NCBI GenBank assembly: GCA_021397845.1
Contig: CM038040.1
Location: forward strand, 47,759,088-47,823,087
Source of the DNA: Areca catechu
Lineage: Eukaryota; Streptophyta; Magnoliopsida; Arecales; Arecaceae
Reading direction: 5' to 3'
DNA: 64,000 bases
Within the stretch, counting starts at the first letter, position 1. Each line of letters starts with the position of its first letter. A program made the position numbers and the translations under genes. The notes beneath the pieces are model-generated. The model saw only the letters and a program-made list of their open reading frames with translations, searched no databases and was not told the DNA's origin. Below are positions 21,427-33,200 of the stretch, piece after piece.

Positions 21427-23480
21427 GAGAAAATGTAGCCTAAAGCCAATCGTCTGGAATATAGATGGTTGTGTTCATTATAAATGTATACATAAATTAT
21501 TAATAAAATAAAATTATTTTTAGCAGTTATCTTTTTTGTACATCTTCTTTTATGAGTTCTTTATGATAAAGTCTTTAGAACTACTTTAATTTGATAAAAG
21601 AGGATTTGTTGTTAAGTTCTTAAACTATTCATGACCAAATGATACGTTGTTACCTAGGATGACAATGTTTATCAATTATAGGTTGTTGTGTGATATATGG
21701 GTTAGTTATCCTCATAATTAAGGAGTGTAGAGATACTGATATGGCATGCAAGTGAGTATAGAAATATACTGCATTGAACATGGCCACTCTATAGAATACT
21801 CTGCTATCAAAAGTATCTCTTAGAAAGATATGGATATAGTATTCCTCCGACTTAAGATCATCATGATGACTTACAAGCAACTCACTATACTTAATACTTG
21901 TTAAGTTGATGTAAAAGTTAAAGAAAAAATTGACCACTTCAAGGTATTGAAGAAAATACTCTACCATGTTTTAATTTAGCAAGACGTGGTAAGGCAATCC
22001 TTGTGAAGAATCACAGTATTTGTTAGGTTGAGATACATTTGAATGTACTATTTGAGAGTTGGCAGTTGACTCTCAAGTTATTCTGAGTATTATAGGTCAA
22101 AGGGATGAATTATATGGTAACGATATACCTAGGTTTTTGAATGTTACTTTGCAATCATTTGAACTATTCAGATATCGGGCACCATTGCTAGATGGCGCAT
22201 CAATTAATTCAAGAATTAATTCTTGGACTACCGACTTAATATTTAAACCTATTGAGTCATATATATATATATAAGAAATTTTTGATTGATCATTGATGAT
22301 GATTGTAATGATTAAAAATTATTTAGTGGCAAAATTATAAATATGATTATAATTAACCCTATATAGATATTATAAATAAATAAATAAATATTAATTAGTA
22401 TTAAATTTCTAATTGGCTTAATTTATTGAGCAAAGATAATTGGTTAAGTCTAATTGAAATTGGTTCAATTAGATCTTACCCGATAAATTATATGATGATC
22501 TAATCGCTAAGAAATTTTAATTTGGTTTGATTCAGACTTGGACTTAATTAATTTTAGATTTAATTAAAATTTAATTAATTCTAATTGGAATCTAATTGGA
22601 TTAGATTCAAGTTGGTTAAATTAATTATAATCAAATAGTTTTGGTTCCAAACTAATTTGGTCAAATTTTGGTTAAACTCTAACTAATTCAACTTGTTTTT
22701 TTTCCTAAAAATTCTCCATGCCTTCCAAGATTTTTTTCATGATTTTTTTTTAAAAAATAGTTTTTTATCCTCCCTCATTTTTTTTAGATTAGGATTGGTT
22801 TAAATAAATTTAAATTTATTGAATTTAATTTAGAGGAGTTATATTGGGAATATAACTCCTAGTCTTATCCTAACTTTATTTCTCCTTATCCTAATCTCCA
22901 TGCCACATTTTTATTTGATTTTTTTGATATTGTGTAAGACTAAGAAGGCCTTTTCACTGTGTAATCTAAGAGATAGATCATTGAAAAAAAAAGAAAAGGA
23001 GAGGAGTCGTAAAATCCAATAATATCTCTTCTTGATCTTCTTGTAAGGTCTAAGAAGTTCCAAAGAAGAGATCAAATCAACCATCTTTTAGGCTTCGCAT
23101 AGAGCCAACACTCTAGGAAAGGCTAATCATGTTTGGAAGCTTCGTGTGGATGATTCGTAGAGATCAGACATCTATGCGATTGCAAAGCAATATAGAGTGC
23201 CCTTACCACGTGCCATCAACTATGATGATCATCGACCTGTGATCAGGTATGAAATTTGATCTCATAGTCTTGGTAGATATGATCTATAATGTGCATCAGT
23301 TAGATCAATGTATATTGACTTTATTTTGTATGTTGCATATTATGTTACGATCTTGTAGGGTTTATTAGATTTGATTTATATACATAATTTTTTATTTAAA
23401 ATAATTTAAAATAGATTTACTTCCATTGTAAATTATAAAAAAAGAAAAAAACATGCATGAAATCAAGATTTTTTTTTAAT
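21427..23480 (+). repeat. 5' LTR of the second copia copy
   Basis: About 2.05 kb, the same length as the LTRs of the first element, in the opposite orientation. The homology is strongest at 21427-22220. The end is set by the PBS-like TGGTATCATAGTG at 23483-23495. Confidence 0.75.
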
Positions 23481-23482
23481 GG

Positions 23483-25164
23483 TGGTATCATAGTGATCAA
23501 TTTTTATAACATGATTATAAATATAGAATCATACATGTTAGATATAATCTTAATCCAAGTAACTACTTCAAATTGAATTGATTACCATAGCCATCCAATC
23601 ATAGCAAAAAAGTAAGGCTTAAAGGCCATTTCTTCCATTCCATGGGATTTCTATAGCATATAGGAGTGCCGTCTGTAGTTGAATCCCATCAACAAGTGAG
23701 ATGAGAAAAAAAAAATTATTGAAATTATTTAATTATTAGATATATTTTCTAGTAATTTAATCTTGATTAATTTATTGTTTTTGATCTGAAATAAAATTGT
23801 TATGGTTTGTTTTATGTATGGAACATGAAACATAACATAAATTTCAGCATATGTCTATATCATATAGTTTAGATCTAAAAATATTTAATGTATATGAGAT
23901 GCATGTAAATTATTTAGATCTAAATTTAGTAAAATTAATCTTGATTAATTACTGAAACTAAGAGATCTAATATTAGATCTATAATTATGAATTAAAGATT
24001 TAATCACATTTCATAAATCATGGACTTTGGATTAGCTAGAATCAAGTTAATAATCGAGATAGACTTAGGATTAGAATTTTAAATAATATTAACAAAAATA
24101 GAGAATGAATTTAACTTAACTAAAAGTTGATTAGAATTAGATCAAGATTTTTCTAGATCAAATATATAGTGATAGTTTGATCAAGTCCATATTATTTAAA
24201 ATGGATTTGATTATGGCTCAGTAGTCGGATCCAAGTTGTTAGGCTAGTCTAATTGAATCTGATAAACTAATTGGTATCTAAGATAAGTTTAGCATTTGAT
24301 TATGGTTATTAATTAGGGCTCTCTCTTTTCTGGCCAACTTGGTTGTCATCTAAGAAAAGAGGTTAATAGCAGAACCCTTCCATTGATTTCACTTACCTGG
24401 CCAATGTGGTCAATTAGAATTTGATCAAACAACTTATTGATTCGAGTTAACCCATGCTAGTAAGGATGATCAGCTTGATTGATCTAGGTATCTTTGGATC
24501 AATTATATCTTCGACCCTCATCACAGACTTGGTGAAGTCAGTGAAAGGATTGGTCTATGTTTTCTTCTCTTTTCTAAACTATTAATAAAAATTATAAATT
24601 ATTATCTCTAAAAATGACAAAGTTATGGAGATAACCGTGTCATAGCCTTCCATTAACATGATGGTAATATGTTTAATAATTAAGATGATCATTGGAGGTC
24701 TAAAGACTCGGTGCTCATCTAGCTATCATTTACATTATGATGATTCAGGTATGACTCTCTTAACAATGATCATGTGGGCTGAGCCAACTCGGGCTTGGTC
24801 ATTCATTCATTAGAAATACTGAATTCAGTCATGTTAATGATTAGACCTAATCAAGACTTTTAGTGAAGGTGCCACATGGCTACTAAAGAAGTGCCTAGGA
24901 TAAAATTGAATACTAGAAATTGTTTAGAAAAATAATTGGTGAAGAACTTACCTTTAGATCCACATGGGTGGGTCAAGCCATACTAGGGCTCATGTATAGT
25001 TTACAGGATTCTAGTACTCGCTAGAAATTAATGTAATTTCTAGATTGGAGATAGAGACTGTAAATTCGAATAAAATACTTGGAGAACCTTTAGACTAAAA
25101 TCTAAATCTTTAGGATTAAATGATTCATGTACTAATAGATCTTGTTATATTTTTTCAGTTAAAA
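23483..25164 (+). other. Primer site and leader of the second copia copy
   Basis: It starts with a decayed initiator-Met primer site, TGGTATCATAGTG. The leader has no gene. Several stretches between 24230 and 25140 match the leader of the first element. The GTGTCGACAC palindromes seen in that element are absent here. Confidence 0.65.
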
Positions 25165-25560
25165 ATGGCCAAACATTGACACTCCATCCATTATGGATAA
25201 TGAAAGCTGATGGGATCCAATTTCGATAATTGATATCGAAAGTTGAAAATAGTCTTGGAGCATGAACATATCTTATACGTTTTGATATTTCCAGTGCCTA
25301 AGGAGCCCACTCTTAATGCTCGAGGTTCGGCCCGAAATATTTATTAGAAGTAGATCAATGATCGAACTACAGTTTGATGCATTATGCGGGCATCCATGAA
25401 TGACTAGTTCAATCACATATTCAAGCATACTTAGTCGAATGATACACTTCAAGTATTGAAAGGATCCTTCGGTACTCCCGATGACGTTGAAAGGTATAAA
25501 AAATCTTGTACCATTTTCAATGCTGGGAATCTCGATCATCTTGGATCAATCTTTCTTGTC
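25165..25560 (+). pseudogene. Copia gag fragment (decayed)
   Basis: The plus strand at about 25211-25300 encodes MGSNFDN, a stop in place of Trp, then YRKLKIVLEHEHILYVL and PKEP, matching the gag start of the other copia copy (6945 downward). The remaining 250 bases are gag-like but broken by stops. Confidence 0.75.
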
Positions 25561-25920
25561 CAAGAAACTATGAAATCCCGTGCTCGGTGAGATCTTTTCA
25601 ACTTTTAGATTAGGATTTAAAATCAATGCTGAATTCTATTTATGCTAGTTTCCTATCTTTAATTCTTTAGATTTGAGTTAATTGAATTGACTAGCCCTTG
25701 CTTAACAATCATTTCTTAATGATTAATGGTTCAATTCTTGAGGTTCATTGTGCGTGTTGATCGAATCTCTTCATAGATCAGAACGTAATCATAATTATAT
25801 CTACTTAGCTTAATTCTTGATTACCTTTGATATTTGCTATTATTTATTTTTATTACTTGTTTAATTTTATTCGTTAATCTCATTAGAGGGTCATTAGATC
25901 TAAGATAGTTAGCCTAGTTC
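25561..25920. other. Unassigned stretch upstream of the promoter duplicate
   Basis: AT-rich with no open frame. Words such as GCTTAACAATCATTTCTTAATG and CTAAGATAGTTAGCCTAG suggest worn retrotransposon sequence, but I cannot assign it. Confidence 0.3.
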
Positions 25921-26105
25921 GCGCATTACTTCTTGAATAAAATGGACAGGCACCATGGTGCACTGCCCAGTGATTGACGTTCCTCCACTTCTACATTCTT
26001 TCTTCCACGGCTCCTCTCTCTCCTCCCCAAATTGGAAGCTCTCCTTCACCTCCCCTTCTCCTCTTGGATATTTCTCCTCCCCAAATATATCCAAATCCAC
26101 CGTTT
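25921..26105 (+). repeat. Decayed duplicate of the HSP70-16 promoter/5'-UTR
   Basis: About 185 bp aligns along its length with 26934-27141. Shared words include GGACAGGCACCATGGTGCAC against GGACCGGCGCCGTGGCGCAC, CACTGCCCAG, TTGGAAGCTCTCCT, CTTCTCCTCTT and ATCCAAATCC. Most differences in the upstream copy are C-to-T or G-to-A, many at CpG. No coding sequence follows it. The match starts and ends sharply, so this is a duplicated or moved promoter piece, not chance. Confidence 0.85.
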
Positions 26106-26116
26106 ACTAAACCATT

Positions 26117-26452
26117 AATTATTTTGGTATTTGGTTCAATTTTTTTTTAAAAAAAATTGATTTTGATTTAAAATTTTGGTCTTCAATATTTAATTAGATT
26201 TCGATTAATCAAAAATTAAGATTATAAAATATAATAATTTTTTTATTCTTTATATATCTATGATTAATATTATATTATTTTTAGTTTTGAGATAAATTGA
26301 AGTATTGATTTATTATTTTTGAATTTAAATAATAATAATAAATCCAAATATAATTTTATTGTCTCAATTGAAAATTAAAAAAATATAAATCCAAATCAAA
26401 TAAAAAATCTAGCACAAAGACTCTAAAACTGAATCAACAAACCAAAATTATT
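26117..26452. mobile_element. Candidate foldback/MITE element
   Basis: The ends form an imperfect inverted repeat: 26117-26143 reads AATTATTTTGGTATTTGGTT and onward, and the complement of 26425-26452 reads AATAATTTTGGTTTGTTGAT and onward. The interior is almost pure A/T. It begins 12 bp after the promoter duplicate ends. AT-rich composition makes chance pairing possible. Confidence 0.4.
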
Positions 26453-26849
26453 TTAATTTAATTTATTTAATTTTAGATTATTTGCTTGATTTATTTTACA
26501 AAATATAAATCCAGAAATTTGATTTTTCGAGACTACAGGAAAAATTGTATACTTACTTGTCCATTTGTGCAAAAATGATTTCCTAATTTTTTTTTTTTTG
26601 ATAGAACAAAAGGAAGAAGAGTTTTATCCCGTGTAGCTCTCCATAACAAGCTCTCAGTCCGCTAGATCATGTTCGATTCGGATTGTAAATTTCTGCATGC
26701 CCTCTTCATTCAACTAGACGAATATGTCAATCTATCTTTACTATAATATTGGAGTTACGGTCTTTCAATCTTCCATGTTCCAAATTTAATCTCGAATTCA
26801 TGACCAGTAATTATATTCAAGAATTGGACCGTGCCTCGACGGATCGGCT
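26453..26849. other. Upstream flank of HSP70-16, no gene seen
   Basis: AT-rich with a T-run near 26589. No feature is supported. Confidence 0.4.
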
Positions 26850-26859
26850 ACAAAGGGTA

Positions 26860-26867
26860 TTCCCGAA
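26860..26867 (+). promoter_or_regulatory. Heat-shock-element-like TTCnnGAA
   Basis: TTCCCGAA, two opposed heat-shock-factor half sites. Three units are normally wanted for strong binding, so this is a candidate only. Confidence 0.35.
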
Positions 26868-26940
26868 TCTTTACGTAGATTCGTTTCCCACAATCCAACA
26901 CGAGATAACGGGATAAGCTTCCAGTGTGGAATAGCCGCGT

Positions 26941-26948
26941 TTCCCGAA
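26941..26948 (+). promoter_or_regulatory. Heat-shock-element-like TTCnnGAA, with extra GAA
   Basis: TTCCCGAACGGAAC holds TTC-nn-GAA-nn-GAA. The first two half sites have the right arrangement; the third is in the wrong direction. The decayed promoter duplicate keeps TTCTTGAA at the matching place (25931-25938). Confidence 0.35.
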
Positions 26949-27260
26949 CGGAACGGACCGGCGCCGTGGCGCACTGCCCAGCGACAGACGTCGCTCCACT
27001 TCCGCACGTCCCTTCCCTCTCCCGCGGCTCCCTCTCTCTCTCCGCCCCCCAATTGGAAGCTCTCCTCCGCTCCACTTCTCCTCTTCGATCCTTCTCATAA
27101 GGTTCGTTTCCGATCCCCAAAAATATCCAAATCCGTCGTTTCTTGGGCTCCCGATCCCCTCCTCTGGTCGAAACCTCGATTCCTAGGGCTTCTCTATCCC
27201 CAATCCAATCGCAACTAGGGTTGTTGCGCTCTAGATTTGATCCCTAGGGTTGGTTCCAAG

Positions 27261-30200
27261 ATGAGCGTGGTGGGCTTCGACATCGGCAACGACAACTGCG
27301 TGATCGCCGCTGTGAAGCAGCGCGGCATCGACGTCCTTCTTAACGATGAATCCAAGCGGGAGACCCCCGCCGTGGTCTCCTTTGGCGAGAAGCAGCGCTT
27401 CTTCGGCAACGCGAGCGCTGCCTCCGCCGCCATGAACCCTCGCTCCACCGTCTCCCAGGTGAAGCGCCTCGTTGGGCGCGCCTTCGGGCACCCTGCCATT
27501 CGCTGGGCGCGCCTTCGGGCACCCTGCCATTCAGGCCGACCTTTCCCCTTCCCTACCTCCCAGGCTCCCGACGGTGGGATCCTCATCCACCTCCGTTACC
27601 TCAACGAAGACCGGGCCTTCACCCCCGTCCAGATCCTTGGAATGCTCCTTGCCCACCTGAAGGACGTCGCCGAGAAGAGCCTCGAGACCTCGGTCTCGGA
27701 CTGTGTGATGGGGATTCCGTCGTACTTCACGGACCTCCAGCGGCGGGCGTATCTTGACGCGGCCGCCATCGCCGGGCTGAAGCCCCTGCGGCTGATGCAT
27801 GACACCGCCGCCACTGCTTTGGGCTACGGCATCTACAAGACTGATCTTGCTCCGCCTGGGGCTGCCACTTATGTTGCTTTTGTTGATATTGGCCATTGCG
27901 ACACCCAGATCTCGATAGCTGCCTTTGAGGCTGGACAAATGAGGGTTCTTTCACACGCATTTGATGCGAACTTGGGTGGTAGAGATTTTGATGAGGTTTT
28001 GTTCAACTATTTCTCTGAGCAGTTTAAGGAACAGTATAAGATTGACGTCGGTTCCAATGTGCGGGCGAGCATGAGGTTGAGGTTGGCCTGTGAGAAGCTG
28101 AAGAAGGTTCTTAGTGCAAATGCCGAAGCGCCTTTGAATATAGAGTGCTTGATGGATGAGAAAGATGTGAAGGGTTTTATAAAGCGAGAAGAATTTGAGA
28201 AGCTCTCTGAGGATTTGCTGCAGAGGGTCTTGATACCATGCAAGAGAGCTTTGCATGATGCGGGAATTAATGTGGACATGATACACTCTGTAGAACTTGT
28301 GGGTTCAGGGTCACGGGTACCAGCTATAACAAGGATATTGGCTGGGTTTTTTAAGAAGGAACCAAGCCGGACACTCAATGCGAGTGAATGCATTGCACGT
28401 GGTTGTGCTCTTCAGTGTGCCATGCTGAGCCCTGTTTTCCGGGTTAAGGAATATGAGGTTTGATATTTATTACACTTCTATTTTTCCAATTTCAGACATC
28501 TTTTACTGCTTCATTGATATGAAAACTTGCTACCTCCTTTGTCCTATGGTTAATGAGCAACGTTTCTTGTTACAGTGATGCAATGATTATTATCAGACCT
28601 ATTAATCAGTACCGTACCCAAATTTATCCTTTTAAACTATTTTGTACAAATCTTTGTTTTATGCTGCTTTGAGATCCCTTGTTATATTTTGAATAGACAT
28701 TTATATGTCTTTCTGCTTTTGAAGTTTTTTTTTAAGTAAATACTTTTTTTGATTGTATAATTTGGTCATTGGAAATCTTACCTGGTTAAACTACCTTTTA
28801 TATCCATTACATCACTATAATCAATATATCACAAGTGGTAAAAGAGTTTCTTGGAAAGATAATTTAAAATAAATGAGCAATTTGTGAGATATACAGAGAA
28901 GTAGGCAAGAACTTAATGGTTGTTTATGATGAAGTGATGGAAGTCCATAAAATTTATGAGAGCATATCTTGAACTAACTTTGATAAGATCAAAAAAATTG
29001 TATTGATAAAAGTTGAGAATTAGTTATGTACCGTTTTTTCTTTTAATTTGACATCAGTAAAATAAATTTATGCAGAATCATAAACAGAAAAATTAATCAT
29101 GATGGGCAGAAAGCATGTTACTCATAACATATTATTATCTATTGCATTTGCTTTGTTAAACTTATTTTTTAATATTCTAGTATGATGAATTGGATTTGAA
29201 TGTGAATTGTGATGATAACTATGTTAAGGTATAAGTTCAAGATGGTTGGTGAACTGATATGATTTTTCCTCAATTCAATAAGAAATCCGGACCTTCAGGA
29301 CAAATTTCACTTCAACTAGACCTGATTTTTAAAATGAGATATGCTTTGCATGTTACACCTGACTGTCATAGTTTAAGGCGGCATGTCTTTCTTAAAAGAT
29401 GCGAACCAGTCCTATCCTTAAATAGCTTAAATTTGAACAGAAATTCTTGATTAAGATCAATAGCCTTTTTCCTGTTGTACCGAGTCTAATTCAACTCGAT
29501 GCATTGCCATAAGGTTTTCTGCTGGAGAAAGAAGAGAAAAACAAAGGAAAGGGATGACAGCCCCCTTCTATATATATTGTTGTTTGAGGGAGAAATTCAG
29601 GAGAACAATGTTAGGTCCTTATTTGCTTAAAGTTCTAAAGAGTTCCTGGAAATAGTATAAGAGGATGATGGGTTTTGTTAGGACACGACCAGTTATCAGA
29701 TTTTGTTTAAAAACTACGCAACAAACTCATGTTAGGTTTAGTATTTTAATATAGAATTAGAATAAGACTGCTATATGTATGCAGGGATTTTTAACAAATA
29801 AAATGGCCTGGTAAATGAACAGATATGAATCGAAAAATAAACTTGTTTCTAGTGTAGAGCTCTCTCATCAAAAAGAAATGCAAAAATCCATTGATATACC
29901 AGTTTTTATATAAAGAAGGCTCAACAATCATATTTCACAAAGCTTCTGAGGCTCCTTGAGTTTCATGTTTCTCACAACAATTTAGAGGCAGGACACCAAG
30001 AGACTCCATGCATAAAGTAGGTTGTCTTCTTAGGCAGCTTCAACTTTGTAGTAAAGTTGTTGGATGGTGAGCCAATCAATCTCTAAGCTAACTAACTTAA
30101 AAAGCTTTAAGTGAAATTACCTTTTCAGTGAATATGAGAAAATTTTTCCTAAAGTCGGAATGTCAAAATTGTGAGCGACTTTTACATTTAGTTTTAAAAA

Positions 30201-33200
30201 TACACACTTTAAATTATTTTTTTGGATAAAGATTTAACAATTCAAAGTCAATAATGGACCATTCAAATTGAAAGTCTAAATCATTTAAGATGGTCTGTAC
30301 CATGAAAAGTGTGTAGAAATTCAAGTTTACATATTTTGATGGTTTCTAACCTATGCATCAAATGGGTGCAAAAATAAACAGTTTTCATAGCATGATATAT
30401 TGTTTCACTATGATCAAATCATCAAAAAGTGCCGCATATAAGTTAATCTATTTTAAGATGCATTGATTCTGATCAATAAGTGGATTTTCAGTTTATGTGT
30501 CCAATATTGTGTTTTAGCATTAATGCATTTGATAAAGTTCATTTTTGTATTGACTTAATGCATAGGTTAGAGATCACCAAAATAATGAACTTGGTTTGTA
30601 GGCATTTCTTGTAGGGTATATTTCAAGATTTCTTATGGATAAAACTCTTCCAAATTGATCTGAAGAGAGGTGCTTGGGGGAGGAAAGAAGAAACATCTTC
30701 CCCATAATAAAGCCGCCATATACAATATGTTGAAAAATTTGGGATCATGTATGTGTTTTAAAAGGTGATGTATGGTATCTATAATTTCTAGGATTTTTCA
30801 TTTTTCAATCAAATCTAGTAATAGAAATTTTCATTTCCCACACCATTTACATTCGACTTGTCGCCTCCTATATTAGGTTAATCTCATGGATAACCTAATC
30901 GAGTGGCCAAATGGGCCAGAGTGTAGATCATTTTCAATAATGTGGATTTTCAATTTGAATGACCCATCATTGATTTTAAAATCATTAAATCTTTTGTCAA
31001 AGATTTACAAAGTATGTAGTCCAACTTTTTTTTAGCATAATTGTACATCTTGATTCTAGCTTGTATTAAGGGTGATGTGTTTTTACATGCTAGATGCTCA
31101 CGTTCTGTTTTCTATCAGAAATCAGAATGTTGATTTGATAATTTTCCATCGGGATTCTATTTGTTGCTGTGTAGTAGTGCACATGCTAGGTAATGTTTTA
31201 AAAGATGACTGCAGTATGCGTGTGATCAAGGAACCGCATAGCACAGATGCATTATGTGGGCTGCACATGTGGATGCATACATGGTTAGCATTTAAAATAA
31301 TTATAAATGATATATCAACTACAAGAATAATAGCAGTATTTTTTGATTGAATAATGGCAATACTTTTATGGATAATAGTAATATAAATAACAATAGCATC
31401 TACTAGTTGGTGCTTACCACTTAGTTTTTAATTCTTGTTAGCGATAATCATAATTACTATATTGGCATTATTAAGGTATGTGTATCTGACCTGCTTGAAA
31501 CCCACATCCAACCCAACCAGGAGCCTACATAAGAATGGTCACATGTGCATGGCTGCATAATGCTGAGAGGATCACATATGCAGTTGCACACTAATAATAG
31601 GCTAGATATTCAACTGCACAATGCTAATCCTGTTACATGTGTCTACAAAGTGCTAAGCAAACCGCTTTTTCAAGTCATATGCAACCTGACTGCATATTAG
31701 CTGTGTACAGGGTATGTGGTGCAGTCATGGGACTGCATGTCATATGTAGCCTCATGCACCACATTTTAAAATGCCTGTGCTAGGATTTCTACTATAATCG
31801 CATAGAAACTGATTGCATGATCCGTATGTTTAAGCTGTCAAACTAGATGGCTTCCAACTCTTACATTGCGAGCTAAGACTTTGGAGTAAGAATCTTTCCC
31901 AAGTCGTCCAGCCATATGTATGACTTCTTTTGAGCCTTGTGGATGAAAGCAAGTACCTCCATGTATAACCAGTGGCTCTGCTAGTTTTTTTTTTTCTTTT
32001 TCTTCTTTTTCTTCTTCTTCTTCTTCTTTTTTGGTTTGTTTAGTGTTCGGAGGTTAGTTTAAAGGGTTGCCCACTTGTTGGAGGCTGTGTAAGGAAACAG
32101 GCATATGGAATTATGCTTCCTGTTTCCTTTAAAGTTCTCTGGTTATAGGAGCGTGATGTCCAGTTATATTATGCCCCTTATGCCAAGGTGATAAACATCT
32201 GTGTTGCTGGAAAGTGGATAGGATCTTCAGAGAAAACCTGAATTGGCAGGCATATGTTAGTATTTGCAATGCATTTTTTCTTTTGAGCATCATGATTAGC
32301 CATACTTTAGGACTGAAGAAAAGTTGAGGTCCTAGATTGTGTGCTTGGACTATCTAATACAAAGAAAATCATTCTAATCCTGTGTATTTTGATTTGATCT
32401 CTGATGAAGTTTTCCTGCTGCTTTTATAGCAATTTGCATAAGAAGTGTGTTACCAAATGTCTTCTGTATCATAGTACTGCATTTTAACTTTTAATGTGAA
32501 TAATCACAAAGGTATATTGCTCTGTATTTTGTAGGTACAAGACTCATTCCCCTTTTCGATAGAATTTGCTTCAGATGAAGGTCCTGTTTCCACATTGTCA
32601 CGTAACATACTTTTCCAGAAAGGCCAGCCATTTCCAAGTGTTAAAATGCTTGCTTTTCACCGGACAAACATTTTCACTTTGGAAGCCTTTTATGCTAACC
32701 AAGGTGAACTGGTACATGGTGATTCTTCAAAAATTAGCTGCTTCCAGGTGTGGTTATTTTGAAACATTCTTTGTTTGTTCGAGGACATGCAAATCATGCT
32801 GCTTGTTAGTTAGTTGGACTGGCACATAAACAAGCACTTGTGTGGCCATAGAAATGGATATGTTTGTGCATGTGTGAGGGATTAGAATTATTTGTTTTAT
32901 GACATGCAGAATTTTTTACCTAATAGTTGGCACCAGTTATTTCTATGTTTAAGGGATGAAATTTTTAAAAGTAAAGGTATGATTATTCAGAAAATGTGTT
33001 TTGACTTTCACATTCATTAGCTAATTCGCTGTAGAGGTTCCATTCTCTGTTCTTGGTCATAGTGATCCCTTTTAACACCTTGATAAGACTAGTCATAGTT
33101 CTTATGCAAGATGAATTGACCTATTGCTTATCTTATCTTTGTATCTATATATTTAGTGCCCATTGAACATCAATTATTTCAAAAGACCTTTTATTTGTTA

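Larger units (their letters stand above)
21427..25560 (+). mobile_element. Second copia copy, plus strand, 3'-truncated
   Basis: This segment aligns with the reverse complement of the copia element at 998-10859 in the order LTR, primer site, leader and gag start. Shared landmarks include the LTR opening GAAAATGT.GCC.AAAGCCAAT, CCAAATGATAC, AAGGAGTGTAGAGATACTG, TGGTATCA at 23483, leader blocks with TGGCCAA and TTGATTCGAGTTA..CCCATGC, and the gag start. No integrase, RT or second LTR follows; homology ends near 25560. It is far more diverged than the two LTRs of the first copy are from each other, so it is an older relative, not a recent copy. Confidence 0.85.
26850..27260 (+). promoter_or_regulatory. 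Promoter and 5'-UTR region of HSP70-16
   Basis: Two copies of TTCCCGAA (26860-26867 and 26941-26948) fit the TTCnnGAA core of heat-shock elements; the second is followed by a further GAA in the same direction. A CCAATTGG lies at 27049-27056 after a pyrimidine-rich stretch (about 27010-27045) like the Y patch of plant core promoters. No clear TATA box is visible, and I cannot place the start site. CpG content is high from about 26930 into exon 1, unlike the surrounding DNA. Confidence 0.55.
28458..32534 (+). other. Intron 1 of HSP70-16 (4077 bp)
   Basis: Donor GAG|GTTTGA, acceptor TTTTGTAG|GTACAA, phase 0. It holds a foldback element (about 30190-31030) and a pyrimidine run (31985-32032). I see no hidden exon; the short open frames at 29259 and 31072 match nothing I know. 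Confidence 0.8.

Noticed and set aside
27531..28393. Long minus-strand open frames opposite HSP70-16 exon 1
   Set aside because: They are shadows of the GC-rich coding strand; the plus-strand frame has all family motifs.
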